Shown here piece after piece: positions 12,494-23,972 of a DNA stretch of 64,000 nucleotides (position 1 is the stretch's first letter; each line of letters opens with the position of its first letter). Under the pieces are notes generated by a model that did no database searches, had not been told where the DNA came from, and saw only the letters and a list, made by a program, of their open reading frames with translations. The DNA comes from Leuctra nigra (Eukaryota > Arthropoda > Insecta > Plecoptera > Leuctridae). Made by a program: the position numbers and the translations under genes. The stretch covers positions 27,826,964 through 27,890,963 of the forward strand of contig OW203761.1 of the NCBI GenBank assembly GCA_934045905.1. The letters run 5' to 3'.

Positions 12494-13009
12494 ACTGCTT
12501 TCAATACTAAACCATTAATTGTGAATATAACATTGATCCCCCGAGTATTTTGCTTGCTCTCAAGTTTTCTACCTACTTGTCTCTGTTCGTTGAGCTTGTT
12601 CGGAACTGTTATGAACTGCTCTAAAGTGCCCTATACACGGTTAATCTTACTTGAAGACTTGAATGTCAAGCCGTGTGACCTTGGCATGAAGGGAAGCATG
12701 AAGGATTTCTATCCTTGTTTGAATTTCTTAAGGTTCACTGAACGCTCCACATATATGATCAATCAATAATATCATTTAGTCTAGGTAGTCAAGTAAGTTT
12801 GTCACGCAAGATTGACTGCATATAAGCAACTTTAGTTGCTTGGTTGCTCCAACTTGCACCAGCCCTGTAGGGAAACGTAATAAAATAACTGCTGTTCGTA
12901 AATCGTAAAAAATTGCTGTTTTTTGCAATACTCAAAATATTGTGAGAAACTGGGTTTCTGTGGAGAACTTCCATTTAGGCAGGGTGGTAGGAAGGGATAT
13001 GGGTTATGA

Positions 13010-13078
13010 CAAATGTCCGACCGAACTGGGCCTCGTACCTGGAACCTTGCCAGGCGAGAGCCCAGCAAGTGACAGGTT
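13010..13078 (-). mobile_element. Decayed tRNA-like SINE fragment
   Basis: CCGACCGAACTGGGCCTCGTACC and the following AAGTGACAGGT resemble the reverse complement of the tRNA-like insert at 62993-63069 (GTGAGAGGTCCCGGGTTCGA, GGTTCGGTCGG). The B-box is mutated. Confidence 0.5.
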
Positions 13079-13827
13079 AACTCAAATAATTGTGTCAAAC
13101 TTGCTGAAACCAGTTGTTATGTCTATTTATTTTGTCAAATTATTGTTATTTCGATAGTAGGTAACGAAGTGGGGAATCTGAAAGATATCCAGGGTAGTGT
13201 ACAATTTTGGAGCAGTTTGTTGAGTGTCAAGCTCTCCTCAAGTAATATCACCGATCTCTTGAAAGAAGGGCCATTGGGGAGCTAGGCAACAATAAGTGAA
13301 TATCGCTGTCAGAATTTTTATGATCCTCACTCGTTCAAAATCATAACTTTTGAGAGCATTTCAACAATAATAAAATTCACAGATTTGTCCCCTCCTAGAA
13401 GAGGCACCCTCGCTAAAAATCCTTTGAGTTGAGTTGAGTTTATATGGGGGGTAAACTCGGGTCTGTCAACACGTGACTGTGAGTGCCCTTGCGGCTAACT
13501 CAATAATGTCTTCTCACTACAGCTAGCTGTCGCCTGTCGGTACCTCCATTATGTAGGTGCTAGTTTGCTAGGTGACCCGACTGCTGTCCTGAGTCCAGGA
13601 ATCACTTAAATTACTCGCAGAAATCAGAGGCTTGTCTGTTTACCTGTCGTCATGAAGAACACATGACATTTTACAGAATAAACAAGGTCATAGCATACCT
13701 AGAAATTGTTTATATCAATGCGAACAGTAATTAATAATTATGTATTGTTGTTTTAGGTAGCAAGATATTCCATTGCTTACCTCTGAAGACTTGGCTACCT
13801 TCTACCAGATTTTCTGCACAACCTCAC

Positions 13828-14067
13828 ATGGGGGGCTGGAGATTGGAAATTGCCAAAATGGCACTCTACATGTCATTTCCAGTTGGATTGTTTCACTATT
13901 TTAATCAGCCAGAATATTTTGAAGATTGGGTAAAAAATACTCGTCGCGAACTTTATCCGCCAGAAAATAAAATGCATCGCGATGAACTAACAGAATGCAT
14001 TAGAAAAGTCCAAGAGAAAAAGGAACAGCAGATGTTGAAGGCATTTGAAAACAAGCATAGTACTTAA
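13828..14067 (+). CDS. Pet100: PET100-like cytochrome c oxidase assembly factor
   Basis: This 79-aa protein begins MGGWRLEIAKMALYMSFPV, which matches the N-terminal membrane-anchor region of PET100 homologues (G-x-L-E-x-x-K/R-M...Y-x-T-F-P-V). FNQPEYFEDWV, then a K/R-R-E-L-Y/W-P-P-E motif (RRELYPPE), and a charged, probably helical tail (EKKEQQMLKAFENK) follow in the expected order. The length is typical (70-80 aa). In yeast and man, PET100 acts at the mitochondrial inner membrane as a chaperone for complex IV assembly. The ATG opens the conserved region. A TTTTAG just before 13757 could be a splice acceptor for a 5' UTR exon. The gene appears intact, and AATAAA follows 30 bp after the stop. 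Confidence 0.9.
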   Translation: MGGWRLEIAKMALYMSFPVGLFHYFNQPEYFEDWVKNTRRELYPPENKMHRDELTECIRKVQEKKEQQMLKAFENKHST

Positions 14068-14096
14068 AAGTAAGAATGTTATTTTGGTCTTTTATC

Positions 14097-14102
14097 AATA
14101 AA
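14097..14102 (+). promoter_or_regulatory. Polyadenylation signal of the PET100-like gene
   Basis: Canonical AATAAA lies 30 bp past the stop codon. A second AATAAA at 14167-14172 is an alternative. Confidence 0.6.
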
Positions 14103-14760
14103 ATGTTAGTGTTGCATTTTCCAATATAAAAATATTGTGTACAGTTTTGTTAAGAAAATGGAGACGAATAAAATTGATATTCTTATTTAAAAGTAGGTAT
14201 CACAATTTATGTGGAAATAGAAGAATCATTCCATCAATCCAGTTTCCAAGCAAGCCATGCAGTTAAGATGCAATTTTGTAACAATGGAAAGGCAGATAAG
14301 AAGCAAATACCTAAACAACAAAATATATTTTATTATTATTCCTTATAAATCACTTAACATTCAAAATTGGAGAACCAAATATTGGTACCAAAGGTCAGAT
14401 AATTGCAAGCTCCTTTTCTGTTGTGGCTCAGTGCATCTAGAATTTTAGACATGCATTTTATGAGTAGTACCCACTTGTTGAACTTCATTTCCAAGGTCAC
14501 TACTTGGTCTGGTTTGGTATGAAGTGCGATGCGACAGCATTGCGCAACATATACCTAACGATGGAATGATAGGCTGTAGATACCACCGAATACATGCATA
14601 TTGCCTACATTAATATACATTACAATTTACAACTGAGAGTAGGTAATTGGAGAATTATAATACTTCTTTTGTGATAGTTACAATAATAATTTCATTTGCA
14701 GTGAGTTTGTCTCACTAAAACTCTTTTATTTTTTTTTCAGACTAAGGCAATTTGCAGCTA

Positions 14761-16104
14761 ATGTGCCAATTCAAGATGGGCCTTGAAAAAATGCTAGCAA
14801 TTGTAGTGGAAAATCACTTTGAGACACTAATGAAAACACTAAATGATTTTTCCCAATCAAATATTTTATCCGATTTTTCAATAATTTCTGGAAGCCAACA
14901 TTTGTCCGTTCATCGGCATGTATTGTCTTCAGTTACTACTTACTTCGAAGACTTGCTTGAAGATAGGGCAGTCACAAGTTGTTGTTTCATATTCGATGAT
15001 CTTCATGAGAATATGTATGAGAAATTAGTCGAGCTAATCTATAATGGTACAGCTGTTGTCGAAAAGAAGAAAGCACATGTATTTCGCAAATTACTGACAC
15101 AACTAAATTTAAATACCTTCCAAGTTACAGCATCATCCAAAAGAAATCAGGAAGTAATTTCTTTCAAGAACTATCGGGAAACATTTATAAATGCTTTGTG
15201 GCTTTCTCGTTCGGCTCTACGTACGAATTACATGATTTTTGTAACAAATGATTGGTCTGAAACAACGGCACATGCAGTGGTCATGTGTTCTTGGAGTAAG
15301 AATCTTCAATTACTAATGAGTCATACGGGAAAACACAAATTGGTACTTGACAATGTTAGCAAGGTTCATCTCGATAAAGTGATTGAATTCTGTTACAAAG
15401 GAGAAGTGTCTGTTGATGAGGATATGCTTTTCGATGTGTACAAAGTTGCACATCTCCTGGGAGTCGACACACTCTGTGAATTGATTTGTTGTTCAAATCC
15501 ACTCGTACAGTTTCCTAGAAACGAGGAACCCAGTGATGTAATCAGTAAGATAAAAACTCATGGCAATGCTAAACTGAACGAGATCGGAGCTCGACGCTTG
15601 TTTTCTAATCTTATCGAATACGAGCATCTAGTAGATATTACTATTGTGTCTGAGAGTATTTCCCACTCAGCTCATCTAGGAGTTTTAAGCGAGTTTAGCT
15701 CCAAATTTCAATGCTTGATCAAAAATGTGAAGACAATCAAAGATAGTACTCTGTTAGTTCAAGATTTAGATCACAAGCAAGTGCAGTCCTTTATAGAATA
15801 TGTTTATAAAGGTGAAACAGAATTTCATGGCAGCGTAAAAGATTTTTGTTCTGTCATGAAAAATTGGATCGACTTTGATTTGCTTCCAATCTGTGAGGCA
15901 CAGGAGCGGCAACTGTTGTCGAAAAAGGTAATTTCGGGAGCCTCTTTTACCACCCCACCTGAGATTCAACTGATGGTGACTTCAAGTGATCCTTCAACAA
16001 GTGTTGCTTCTCGCATGGCTGCTTCAGTGTCTGCTAGTACCTGCTCCTTATCAACCAACCAGTCGGCAGAGCATGTTGGATTTCCTGATATCCATTGCAA
16101 AGAG
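14761..16104 (+). CDS. BTB exon of the triple-BTB zinc finger gene
   Basis: 448 codons. BTB-like repeat 1 contains DFSIISGSQHLSVHRHVLSS; repeat 2 contains VIEFCYKGEVSVDEDMLFDV; repeat 3 contains VDITIVSESISHSAH and FIEYVYKGETEF. The last two carry the F-x-Y-x-G-E/T core of BTB helices and strands. The D-F/V-x-I, H-x-x-V/L-L and Y-x-G signatures recur in the same order three times. The donor is GAG|GTTTGT, which is weak, and a better in-phase donor lies 177 nt earlier. Confidence 0.75.
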
Positions 16105-18596
16105 GTTTGTTATTAGTATTACTACAGTCGAGGCAACGTATGTCTGAACTCTCTACAATGCGCTGCTCCAGTCAGATATTCTGCTAGGCATGCAATGAAG
16201 TCTTTCACGACCTAACAGGACAACTGACGGTGGCTCCGTCTGGTAAGAGTTCTGACGTATGCTGTCCAGACTGTATCAGTGTGGATTTGTGTGATTATAT
16301 AACTTAGATAATTTTTTAATATTTAAATTAGGTACCTACATTAAATCTTACATTCAAAAGAAAAACTGTTGTAATGGGAGAAAAATAAAATATATTTAGT
16401 AGTACAGTATCTACTGGTTACATATAGGTAGTACATTCAATCTAATTCAATTTACTATTTAGTTGCACCAGCCACTTCTAGTGAAAACCATTAATTTGCA
16501 TTATTTTGTGAAATAAAGATGCTGAAAATCTAGAGAAATAAAGGAACAACCAACAATGATACGAGAAAAATGTAGATGCCAAAGAACTGAGTAGGTACCT
16601 AATTTATATTCTCGATCATTTGGTTCTTACAGAAAATTATTTTGTACAAAAACCTTAGACATGAAATAACTTATCCATAAAATCTCAATCAATTCTAGGT
16701 GTCTAAGGGCCGGTCTTTGTACTCTTGCTGAAGTTCTTGATAGATAGCTAATGCATAAAGTTAGCAAGAACCTAATTTTACATTGATTTCATACTCTAGC
16801 TAACCATATCAAGAAGTTCAAAGACGTTACCAACGCTATCAAGAACTTTATCCGGTAGCTAACTTTAGCAAGAGGTACAAAAACGGGCCCTAAAAGCAAT
16901 GGCTACTGTAATACTTCTAAAGTAATGGATATTTGTATTGTGTGTTAATACTTTTTTTTTACTTGTGTGATTATAGGAGGAAGCTGCAGAAGACGAGTTT
17001 CAAGATGAGATAATAGAAGACGATGATCAGCTCCAATCTAAATCTCCTCGATATCCCAGAGTCATCTCTCGAGTTTGCAACACGTGTGGCCTTGACATGA
17101 AGACCCAACAGGCTTTCCGGCAACACCTCGCTGTTCATCCGGATGCCCGTATCGTGAAGTGCAGTTTCTGCGGCAAGAGATTCAACCGTCCCAGTCAGTT
17201 GGCCTTGCACGAACGTATACACACCGGCTTACGTCCGTATCAGTGCGAAGTGTGCGGTCGAGGGTTCTCGGCCAAGGGCTCCATGTGCAAGCATCTCGCC
17301 ACGCATCGAGCGGAGAAGTACGTCTGCGACGTTTGCAACAAGGGATTCTCTCGGAAGGAGTATATGGAGGAGCATCTTCGTACACACTCTGGTAAAAAAC
17401 CATACACTTGCGAGGTCTGTCAGAAGACTTTCGTAGGTCGAACTGGGCTTAATCATCATCAGAAGACTCATGACGGAAAGAAGGAAGCTGTTTGCGAGAT
17501 TTGCGGGAAAAGCTTCACGCGTCATGGGCTCTGGACTCACGTGAAATCACATAATAAGACTTTTAAATGCTCTACGTGTAATAAAACCTTTTCCACCAGC
17601 ACTTCACTGCGGATTCACAACTTGGGAACTCATATTGGTCAGAAGGGTCATCAGTGTCATACTTGCGGAAAGTCATTTTTTCAGAAAAATCATCTCATTA
17701 GACACATGACAGTTCACAGCGAAGGACACAAGCCATACAAATGTCACAAGTGTCCAAAGGCGTATACATCCGATATGAAACTTCAAATGCATATTGAGAA
17801 TGATCACTTTGCGCCGGGCAGTTTGCGTTACTCGTGCAACCACTGTGATCGAAAGTTTGCCGGTCGCAGCTCGCTGATCTATCATGAGCGGATTCACACG
17901 GGCGAGCGGCCGCACTCTTGCCCCGTCTGCGGGAAGACATTCATGAGACCAGACAACATGCGTACACATCTTCTCACTCATCAGAAGCAACCACAAGTAC
18001 ATCTCTGTCCCATCTGTCAGATGAGCTTCGTTTCCAAGAAGGCCTTGAAGAATCATCACGACTCTGTTCATGTTGAGCCAAAAGATCAATTGGATACAAT
18101 ACCAGACTCCGAATCAGCCAATAAGTGCTCCATTTGTCATAAGATATTCAAATCAGAAAATAAATTATTAGCACATACTAAATCAAATCACACCATGAAA
18201 AAGTTTCATTGCGGTTTATGTTCTAAATATTTTCGCTGTGAAGCCAATCTTGCGAAACATCGACTGAAGATTCACGCAATATCTCTACCTGCCTCAGCCG
18301 ATCTCCCACCAACTTATTCCTTCCAAGTGTGTGAATCAAACTACGAAACTGTGTTGCAGTTTTCGCCGAATGTCAACTTACAGCCGATTCGACGGCCGTT
18401 TAGCATCAACATCGAAGGGAATTTGTGCTGCAATACTGATGACTCTGACGTGATTGTTGCTCCAAACATGATTGCAAATGTGGAGCATCACGTTGCCTCC
18501 GACGTGACTGACATTGATGTTCCAGAAGAAACTAACACAGCAACAATCATTGGTGTTACAATTAACAGCTTACTGGTTCATGAAGATGATACATAG
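14761..18596 (+). CDS. Triple-BTB, 14-finger C2H2 zinc finger protein (two coding exons)
   Basis: The proposed CDS joins 14761-16104 to 16977-18596, giving 987 aa. Both junctions fall between codons (phase 0), so the reading frame is kept. The start is the first ATG after an in-frame TAA at 14743-14745, within an exon whose acceptor is TTTTTTTCAG ending at 14740. That implies a 5' UTR exon upstream. Domain order: three diverged BTB/POZ-like repeats (about residues 32-117, 147-242 and 282-377), a Ser/Thr-rich linker, an acidic segment (EDEFQDEIIEDDD), 14 C2H2 fingers and an acidic tail. BTB-ZF proteins are usually sequence-specific nuclear regulators with a single N-terminal BTB; three in tandem is unusual. 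A stronger donor at 15928 (AAAAAG|GTAATT) is also phase 0 and would give a 59-residue shorter isoform. I cannot name a specific orthologue. Confidence 0.8.
16707..16890. mobile_element. PIF/Harbinger-like MITE inside the BTB-ZF intron
   Basis: Terminal inverted repeats GGGCCGGTCTTTGTACTCTT and the complement of GGGCCCGTTTTTGTACCTCTT enclose 184 bp. They are flanked by TAA on both sides (16704-16706, 16891-16893), the 3-bp TWA duplication typical of PIF/Harbinger elements. No ORF. Confidence 0.75.
16977..18596 (+). CDS. Zinc finger exon of the triple-BTB zinc finger gene
   Basis: 539 codons plus TAG, starting after the acceptor TGTGATTATAG. I count 14 C2H2 units, from C-N-T-C...H-L-A-V-H to C-G-L-C...H-R-L-K-I-H. 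Several TGE/GxKP-type linkers are present (HTGERPHSC, HTGLRPYQC, HSGKKPYTC). Two fingers use H-X4-H spacing (HNLGTH, HIENDH) and one is a residue short between the second Cys and first His (CEICGKSFTRHGLWTH). The tail after about 18290 is unstructured and acidic, ending LLVHEDDT. AATAAA follows at 19078-19083. Confidence 0.9.
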   Translation, partial: EEAAEDEFQDEIIEDDDQLQSKSPRYPRVISRVCNTCGLDMKTQQAFRQHLAVHPDARIVKCSFCGKRFNRPSQLALHERIHTGLRPYQCEVCGRGFSAKGSMCKHLATHRAEKYVCDVCNKGFSRKEYMEEHLRTHSGKKPYTCEVCQKTFVGRTGLNHHQKTHDGKKEAVCEICGKSFTRHGLWTHVKSHNKTFKCSTCNKTFSTSTSLRIHNLGTHIGQKGHQCHTCGKSFFQKNHLIRHMTVHSEGHKPYKCHKCPKAYTSDMKLQMHIENDHFAPGSLRYSCNHCDRKFAGRSSLIYHERIHTGERPHSCPVCGKTFMRPDNMRTHLLTHQKQPQVHLCPICQMSFVSKKALKNHHDSVHVEPKDQLDTIPDSESANKCSICHKIFKSENKLLAHTKSNHTMKKFHCGLCSKYFRCEANLAKHRLKIHAISLPASADLPPTYSFQVCESNYETVLQFSPNVNLQPIRRPFSINIEGNLCCNTDDSDVIVAPNMIANVEHHVASDVTDIDVPEETNTATIIGVTINSLLVHEDDT

Positions 18597-19640
18597 CTAA
18601 ATCGACATGCTATATGATTTAAATCATATTCTCTATTCATCTATATTATACTATGTGTTTCTTTCTTAATAGAAGAAAATTAGAAAATAGGAGCATGATA
18701 GGAGAGATTAAGTTCAAATTTAGAGTAAATTAAAGAATATGCTCTACTCTAGGTTTATGATATTGAATTTCAGCCGTAACTGGGGATTCATAGCAAATCT
18801 GTACTTTGCCCCCCCTCCCCCCACCCCTCACAATAGCACAATAGCAGAGTATACACTTGTACTAGTATAGAGTCCATTTTTGGCTGTAAGAGGGCTGCCC
18901 CGCAGGATGCTTTTTGGATTTTCAACACATTATAAATTAATTTGGGACGCTATATTTGTCACTTTTTTTAATAGGTCCCTTTGTATGGAAATTACCGATA
19001 GAAGTAGGCTGTGCTTCGGCAAGCAGTAAACATGAGTAGGTAAACTAATTGAAGTATTTTCTAAAATTACTAAAAGAAATAAAATGAAAATTTCTGTTGA
19101 AACTTAAAATAATTTACTAAAATATTGTATCATATCAGTTAATATCAATCATTTAAAAAAATATTGTTCTGTTTGTAAAAGAGGTAACCAACAGATTGTT
19201 TCCTTTAACAACATAAATTTTGCTTTTCAGCGACCCCTCTTTGGTTACAGCCTGTTCTGCCACACCGCTCACAACTTCCCTGCTTCGCTACTAGTTCCCT
19301 AGTTAGGTACTAAAGAGATGAATAATATGAGAATTTGGGATTATGTTAGAGTAGAGAACTTAATCTGTTAATGTTTTATTGTACAAATTATGAATTTTAT
19401 TGTATTGAATTTTATTGTATTATACTACTGAAGTAGTAAGTAGAGCTACATAATTTTATTTAAGAATTAGATTGATTTTAAAATAAAAAATAAAATTGAA
19501 AATACATGTTTGAACCAGAGTTTGAAGTTGAACAAATTTTTTTTATTGGTGCCAGCTCATCAGGTTTATAAAGTTGTGAATGTGCAACTGTCGCGTTATT
19601 TAGCTTAATAAATGAATTTATGTCTATGCTTTTCTTGTCA
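18597..19640. other. 3' flank with a decayed hAT-like fragment
   Basis: After the zinc finger stop the sequence is AT-rich. A segment at about 18800-18990 has a C-rich run, CTGCCCCGCAGGATG and TTTTTGGATTTT, matching the interior of the hAT-like element at 39104-39493. Its ends could not be placed. A polyadenylation hexamer lies at 19078-19083. Confidence 0.5.
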
Positions 19641-19649
19641 GTCGTTTTG

Positions 19650-20140
19650 AAATTGATAAAACTGATCAAAATCATATTTTGCATATTGTCTCTTATTTTC
19701 ACATTTTCAGCCCAATCAGTTTTTTTTCAAATTTTCAGATTCAGATTGTTTATTTGTTACAAATAGTATAAATACAGGTGGTAACATCTTAAGACTAATG
19801 ATTCTTATAACAACTTATGGATAACATTTTTAGTCAAGAACATAATGCTCTTATTGACAGTTTTAATAGCTGTCATAAATGAAGTATCGAAATTAATGTT
19901 TTCCACTGCAACTGGATCTGATTTGCTTTATATGTAGGTACCAAAGTAAATAGATTGCTATTCTATAGTTTGAATAGAAAACAGATACTTGAATGTTGAT
20001 TGAGTGGATCATATTATTAAAATTCAGTATGGATGTATATGTTTCAGTGCTTTTGTTACGGAATTCCTGTTGGACATAAGTATTTGACACACATATTAAA
20101 TCACGAATTATCAACGCGTTATAACTGAGCGTTTTCCTAA
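19650..20140 (+). mobile_element. Helitron-like element copy, left end uncertain
   Basis: The right end is TCAACGCGTTATAACTGAGCGTTTTCCTAA followed by T, a CTAA variant still fitting CTRR. The body matches the copy at 47374-47934 over TATTGACAG, GAAGTATC-AAATTAATG and GGATCATATT segments. An unrelated AT-rich insertion (about 19723-19835) interrupts it. Confidence 0.65.
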
Positions 20141-21153
20141 TAATACAAAATTTACAACATTAACATTGCCAAAGTTTATACTCTTAGCGTGCAACTGATC
20201 GAACATTCCAAAATATTTATTTTTTGAAATTACCATCATGAATACTTTGCCAACATTTCAACTATATTTAAGTTTCAATTTATTGCCTTCCGTGAATGAA
20301 CAAAACTTTAACACAGGAGGTATAGGGGAATTATTTCGTTTTTGGTTTATAACTTTTAAAATAGCACACGTTGGTATTGTTTTCAATTTTGTTCCCAATA
20401 GAATGTCCAACCTATCAGAAAATAAGTTTTTTGTTCAAAGTTGGGAATAGTACATAAAAATTAGATCTAAATTATTAGCCTAAATGTGACACGATTTTAC
20501 GTGGCTGCCATAAGATAACATGGGGAGAAAACTCAATTTATCTCAGAAACTAGACACGAAGTATTTAAATTTTTAAGGATAGTGTATGGCATGGTATGAT
20601 TATCAATAAGTAGACAAAAAAATATGAAGACCTGAGACCATGCCCGATTGGCTGTGGCACCTTAATCAATGAATCATCTTCATCCACAATTTATCAGCTC
20701 TACCATCGATTTCATAAAATACCTAATGAACCATTGACAATAAATAGATATGGACTATCGCAAAGGCATATCTATTATCCTCTTCTTATCTAATCACAAT
20801 ATTCATAGCTCCTAGGAACATGTATCTGATATCTTATTATTTCATAGTCTATCCTGTCCACTGACAGAACAGGTTGATTTACTCATTTATATATCAATTC
20901 TAAAGTACACAGAAGAGAGGCTCGCCAAAACAGACTTGGTAAGTAGTACTGGTAGTACTTACTTTGTGAAATTTCAATTAGTTTCCTAAAATTTACTAAC
21001 TATTGGCGAAATACTTAGAACTATCGTCTTTTGAAGGGATGGACCACTCTGGAAGTTTTCCTTAAAACTGTTATCGTATACTTACAATTACTTTTTGTAG
21101 TTGTCATGGATCTGTTTCTCGATATTATGCAGAACATTTTAAATATATTTAAA

Positions 21154-21711
21154 CTAGGAAAACGCTCATTGTAACGCGTTGATGAGCGAGCACGGGTATG
21201 TGCAAATTCTCGAACCGGAAATGCGTACACAACGCAAAGAAAGCATATTATACATCCTTATTCCTTATTGAATTGAAATCTTATCACTCAATCAACATTA
21301 AAGTATAGCTTTTCATCGAAACTTGAAAATAGCATCTAAGCACCCTGGTAAATATAGCAAATCAGATTCAATTCAATTGGCACTGGAAAACATTCATTTC
21401 GATACTTCATTACTGACAGATATTAAAAATGTTAATAAGTTCATACGTTCTTAACTGATTGGGATGAAATTTAGTAAAATAAGAGACATTGTTGGCCTTA
21501 ATGATCATGCAAAATATGAGTTTGATCAGAATTATCGAAGACCGTTTTCATTTTTCAGCCTATCAGGAGATATTTATTTAAATTTTAACCAATGAATGGA
21601 TTTCAAAAAAATAGGGTCTGCAAACAGAGAAGGTTAATTTAAATGTGTGCAAAATTTCAGATCGATCGGTGAAACGGTGCGACTTCTATTGCTCCTATTA
21701 ACAGCCAAAAA

Positions 21712-21748
<37 letters not shown>

Positions 21749-21799
21749 AGAGGTCCGTGCCGAAAGAGCCAAAAGGAGACGCTCGCTTCGCTCGCTCAA
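21154..21799 (-). mobile_element. Helitron-like element, near full length
   Basis: In minus orientation, the 3' end is the CTAGGAAAACGCTCATTGTAACGCG form at 21154. The 5' end is at 21799 (CGCTCGCTTCGCTCGCTCAA on the + strand, i.e. TTGAGCGAGCGAAGCGAGCG). It carries an internal poly-A run (21713-21746) and the shared phrases CAGAGGTCCGTGC and AAATTTCAGATCGATCGGTG. It is non-coding. Confidence 0.8.
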
Positions 21800-22673
21800 A
21801 AATTTCGGAATTGTTCTTTTCATTCTTAATGATAACGGAACCTTGTTCACGATCAAAAAATTGCATTTTATTTTGAGAATATACCTATTGAACTTCATAC
21901 TTTTGAGGAGATTTAATTCAAAATTGCAAGAACGTGTATTAGGTAGAAAATGTTGAAACATCTGTAGGTCCGACTCAGCGGACAAAATATATGCACGTTA
22001 TGGTCCCATGTCTTGAATCTTACTCTTGGTGATAGTTTTGGAAGTAGTAGGTAAAATTATGTAGGCTACATTTCATTAAAGATGAAATACGTACCTACTT
22101 CAAAACTTTCGTTCATAAAGTGACCCAGAAAGCCGATCGATAGCTGAAAGAAGTGCAAAAGCTTACGTTCAAAATGAACCGTTGATCGAAACAGTTAGAC
22201 AATCGTTTCCTAAGGCCATTAAAACTGATAGAGTTTGCCATATTATTTCCAATATAAATGTAAGGGGCGCTGTAACTTTTATAGCAAACAATGTGTTTCT
22301 TGAAGATTGAAGTTCTAGTACAGGCAATATGTAAGCAAAGACGCAGATGCAGTTGATGTTTCAATGTAGCGTCCTAAATGAGATTATTCTGTTAGTCTGA
22401 TACTGGCTGTTCACTCGTAACATTGACGCAATTTTTTGACGATTGCAATTACAGATAATATTAAGTAGGTACTAATACCGTTAGGGTAAATCAATTTTAT
22501 CAGTGATATAATAAATTGTAACAATTGAATTTCGCTGAAAAGCTTAAATGTTATTATCCTTTATCTTCTTTTGAATACCTACGATGTAAGTAATAAGTAC
22601 AGTACCTACCAGTACCTACTTAGTACTTAAGAGTCTACGATACTTGATGAAATCCATGTTTTGTGAAGCACAA

Positions 22674-23000
22674 AAAGGCGGCCCCTACATTTTTCTAAAC
22701 GGCTTTACCGATTGTCTTCAAATTTTCACAGGTTATAGATAAAGAGTAGATCTGTGTCTCTAGTGGCCCCAAAGTTTTATTTTTTGATAGTTATTTCAGG
22801 GCAGAGGTGCCAAAAAGACTCATATATTGCCCATGCACTATAAGTGCATGGGAGTGTTTTTAGCACTTCCTAAAAACAAGAAAAACATTTTTTATTATTT
22901 TTTCGATCACTAGAGACACAGATTTACTCTTTATCTCTATGCTGTTAAATTTTGAAGACAATCGGTCAAGCCGTTAAGAAAAAAGTAGGGGCCGCCTTTT
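22674..23000. mobile_element. Foldback element with about 100-bp arms
   Basis: The left arm begins AAAAGGCGGCCCCTACATTT and the right arm ends with the complement (GTAGGGGCCGCCTTTT). Pairing continues through ACCGATTGTCTTCAAA / TTTGAAGACAATCGGT, AAAGAGTA / TACTCTTT and TGTGTCTCTAGTG / CACTAGAGACACA. A short palindrome, CCATGCACT/AGTGCATGG, sits in the loop at about 22831-22852. No ORF. Confidence 0.85.
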
Positions 23001-23249
23001 AATGGTTTTTTGTGGTTTTCAATATTTGAATTAAAATAACTTACTTCACAGTAGTATATGCAACATGCAACACACGATTAAATGTCACATGTCACTTACA
23101 ACCCAGAGCTAATGCATTTTCATGCATTTCTAGGTTTTTTTTTACGTCGGAATCGAAATTTTCTGCGAGTCCTGTCGACTCTTAATCAATTTCCATTTTA
23201 GTTTCATATTAAACTACAAGAATAAAATATAACAACTGAAGAAGAGGAA

Positions 23250-23287
23250 CGTACTACGTAGATACGTTACACTGAGAGTTTTCCTAG
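23250..23287 (+). mobile_element. Helitron-like 3' terminus (diverged)
   Basis: TACGTTACACTGAGAGTTTTCCTAG followed by T matches the family right end. No left end was located. Confidence 0.45.
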
Positions 23288-23972
23288 TAATAAATTAAAT
23301 ATAAATACCTACGCATTTTTGTCAAATATTTTTTTTCTGATGATATTTAATACCATCAGCAAATTGAAAATATTGTTGGAACTTGTTGGAACTAATCTAC
23401 GCAGAATAGAACTGCCAAAATAACTCTGAAGATGATTTTACTTCCTTGCACCGAAATATTCTCAAATCAAGACCTGAAGTTGAAGGAAATCCTACGAGCA
23501 GCCAAGTATAGCAAACTTTACTCTATTAAAAAGGCACATGCATCACAAACCTGACACAATGCTGTCATCAAAACATGCGCTCTTTCTTAACCTTTCCAAA
23601 CGAAATGTTGAGATATTTATTATAGATTATGTCCACTATTATGAATGTAATATTTAACATAAAATATTGGATTTTGACAGTTTTCACATGCGTATTTACT
23701 ATTTATACACGAGATTTTTTTTCTTTTATTAATAAATCACTGCAAAATCAACTTATATTGACTGAAAATATTGAGAAGCCCCAGTATGCAGTGTAATTCG
23801 TCATAATAGGTAATTCATAATTCGTCTTGAATAACTCAACATGAACGATGTAAGAACTAAGAAGTGTTTTCATAGGTAATTATTTTTTTGATCGGATGTA
23901 GAGAATTACTACTCAGGCATCTTAGAACCTAAATGTATATTAATAAAGACTAGAGGGACCCGCTTACAAATT

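Noticed and set aside
17182..18089. Several minus-strand ORFs of 73-138 aa opposite the zinc finger exon
   Set aside because: Shadows of the strongly coding + strand, with no independent domains.
18770..19255. A further hAT-like element with CAGCCGTAAC and GTTACAGCCTG ends
   Set aside because: The termini are only partly complementary and no 8-bp direct repeat flanks them. I kept it only as a decayed fragment.
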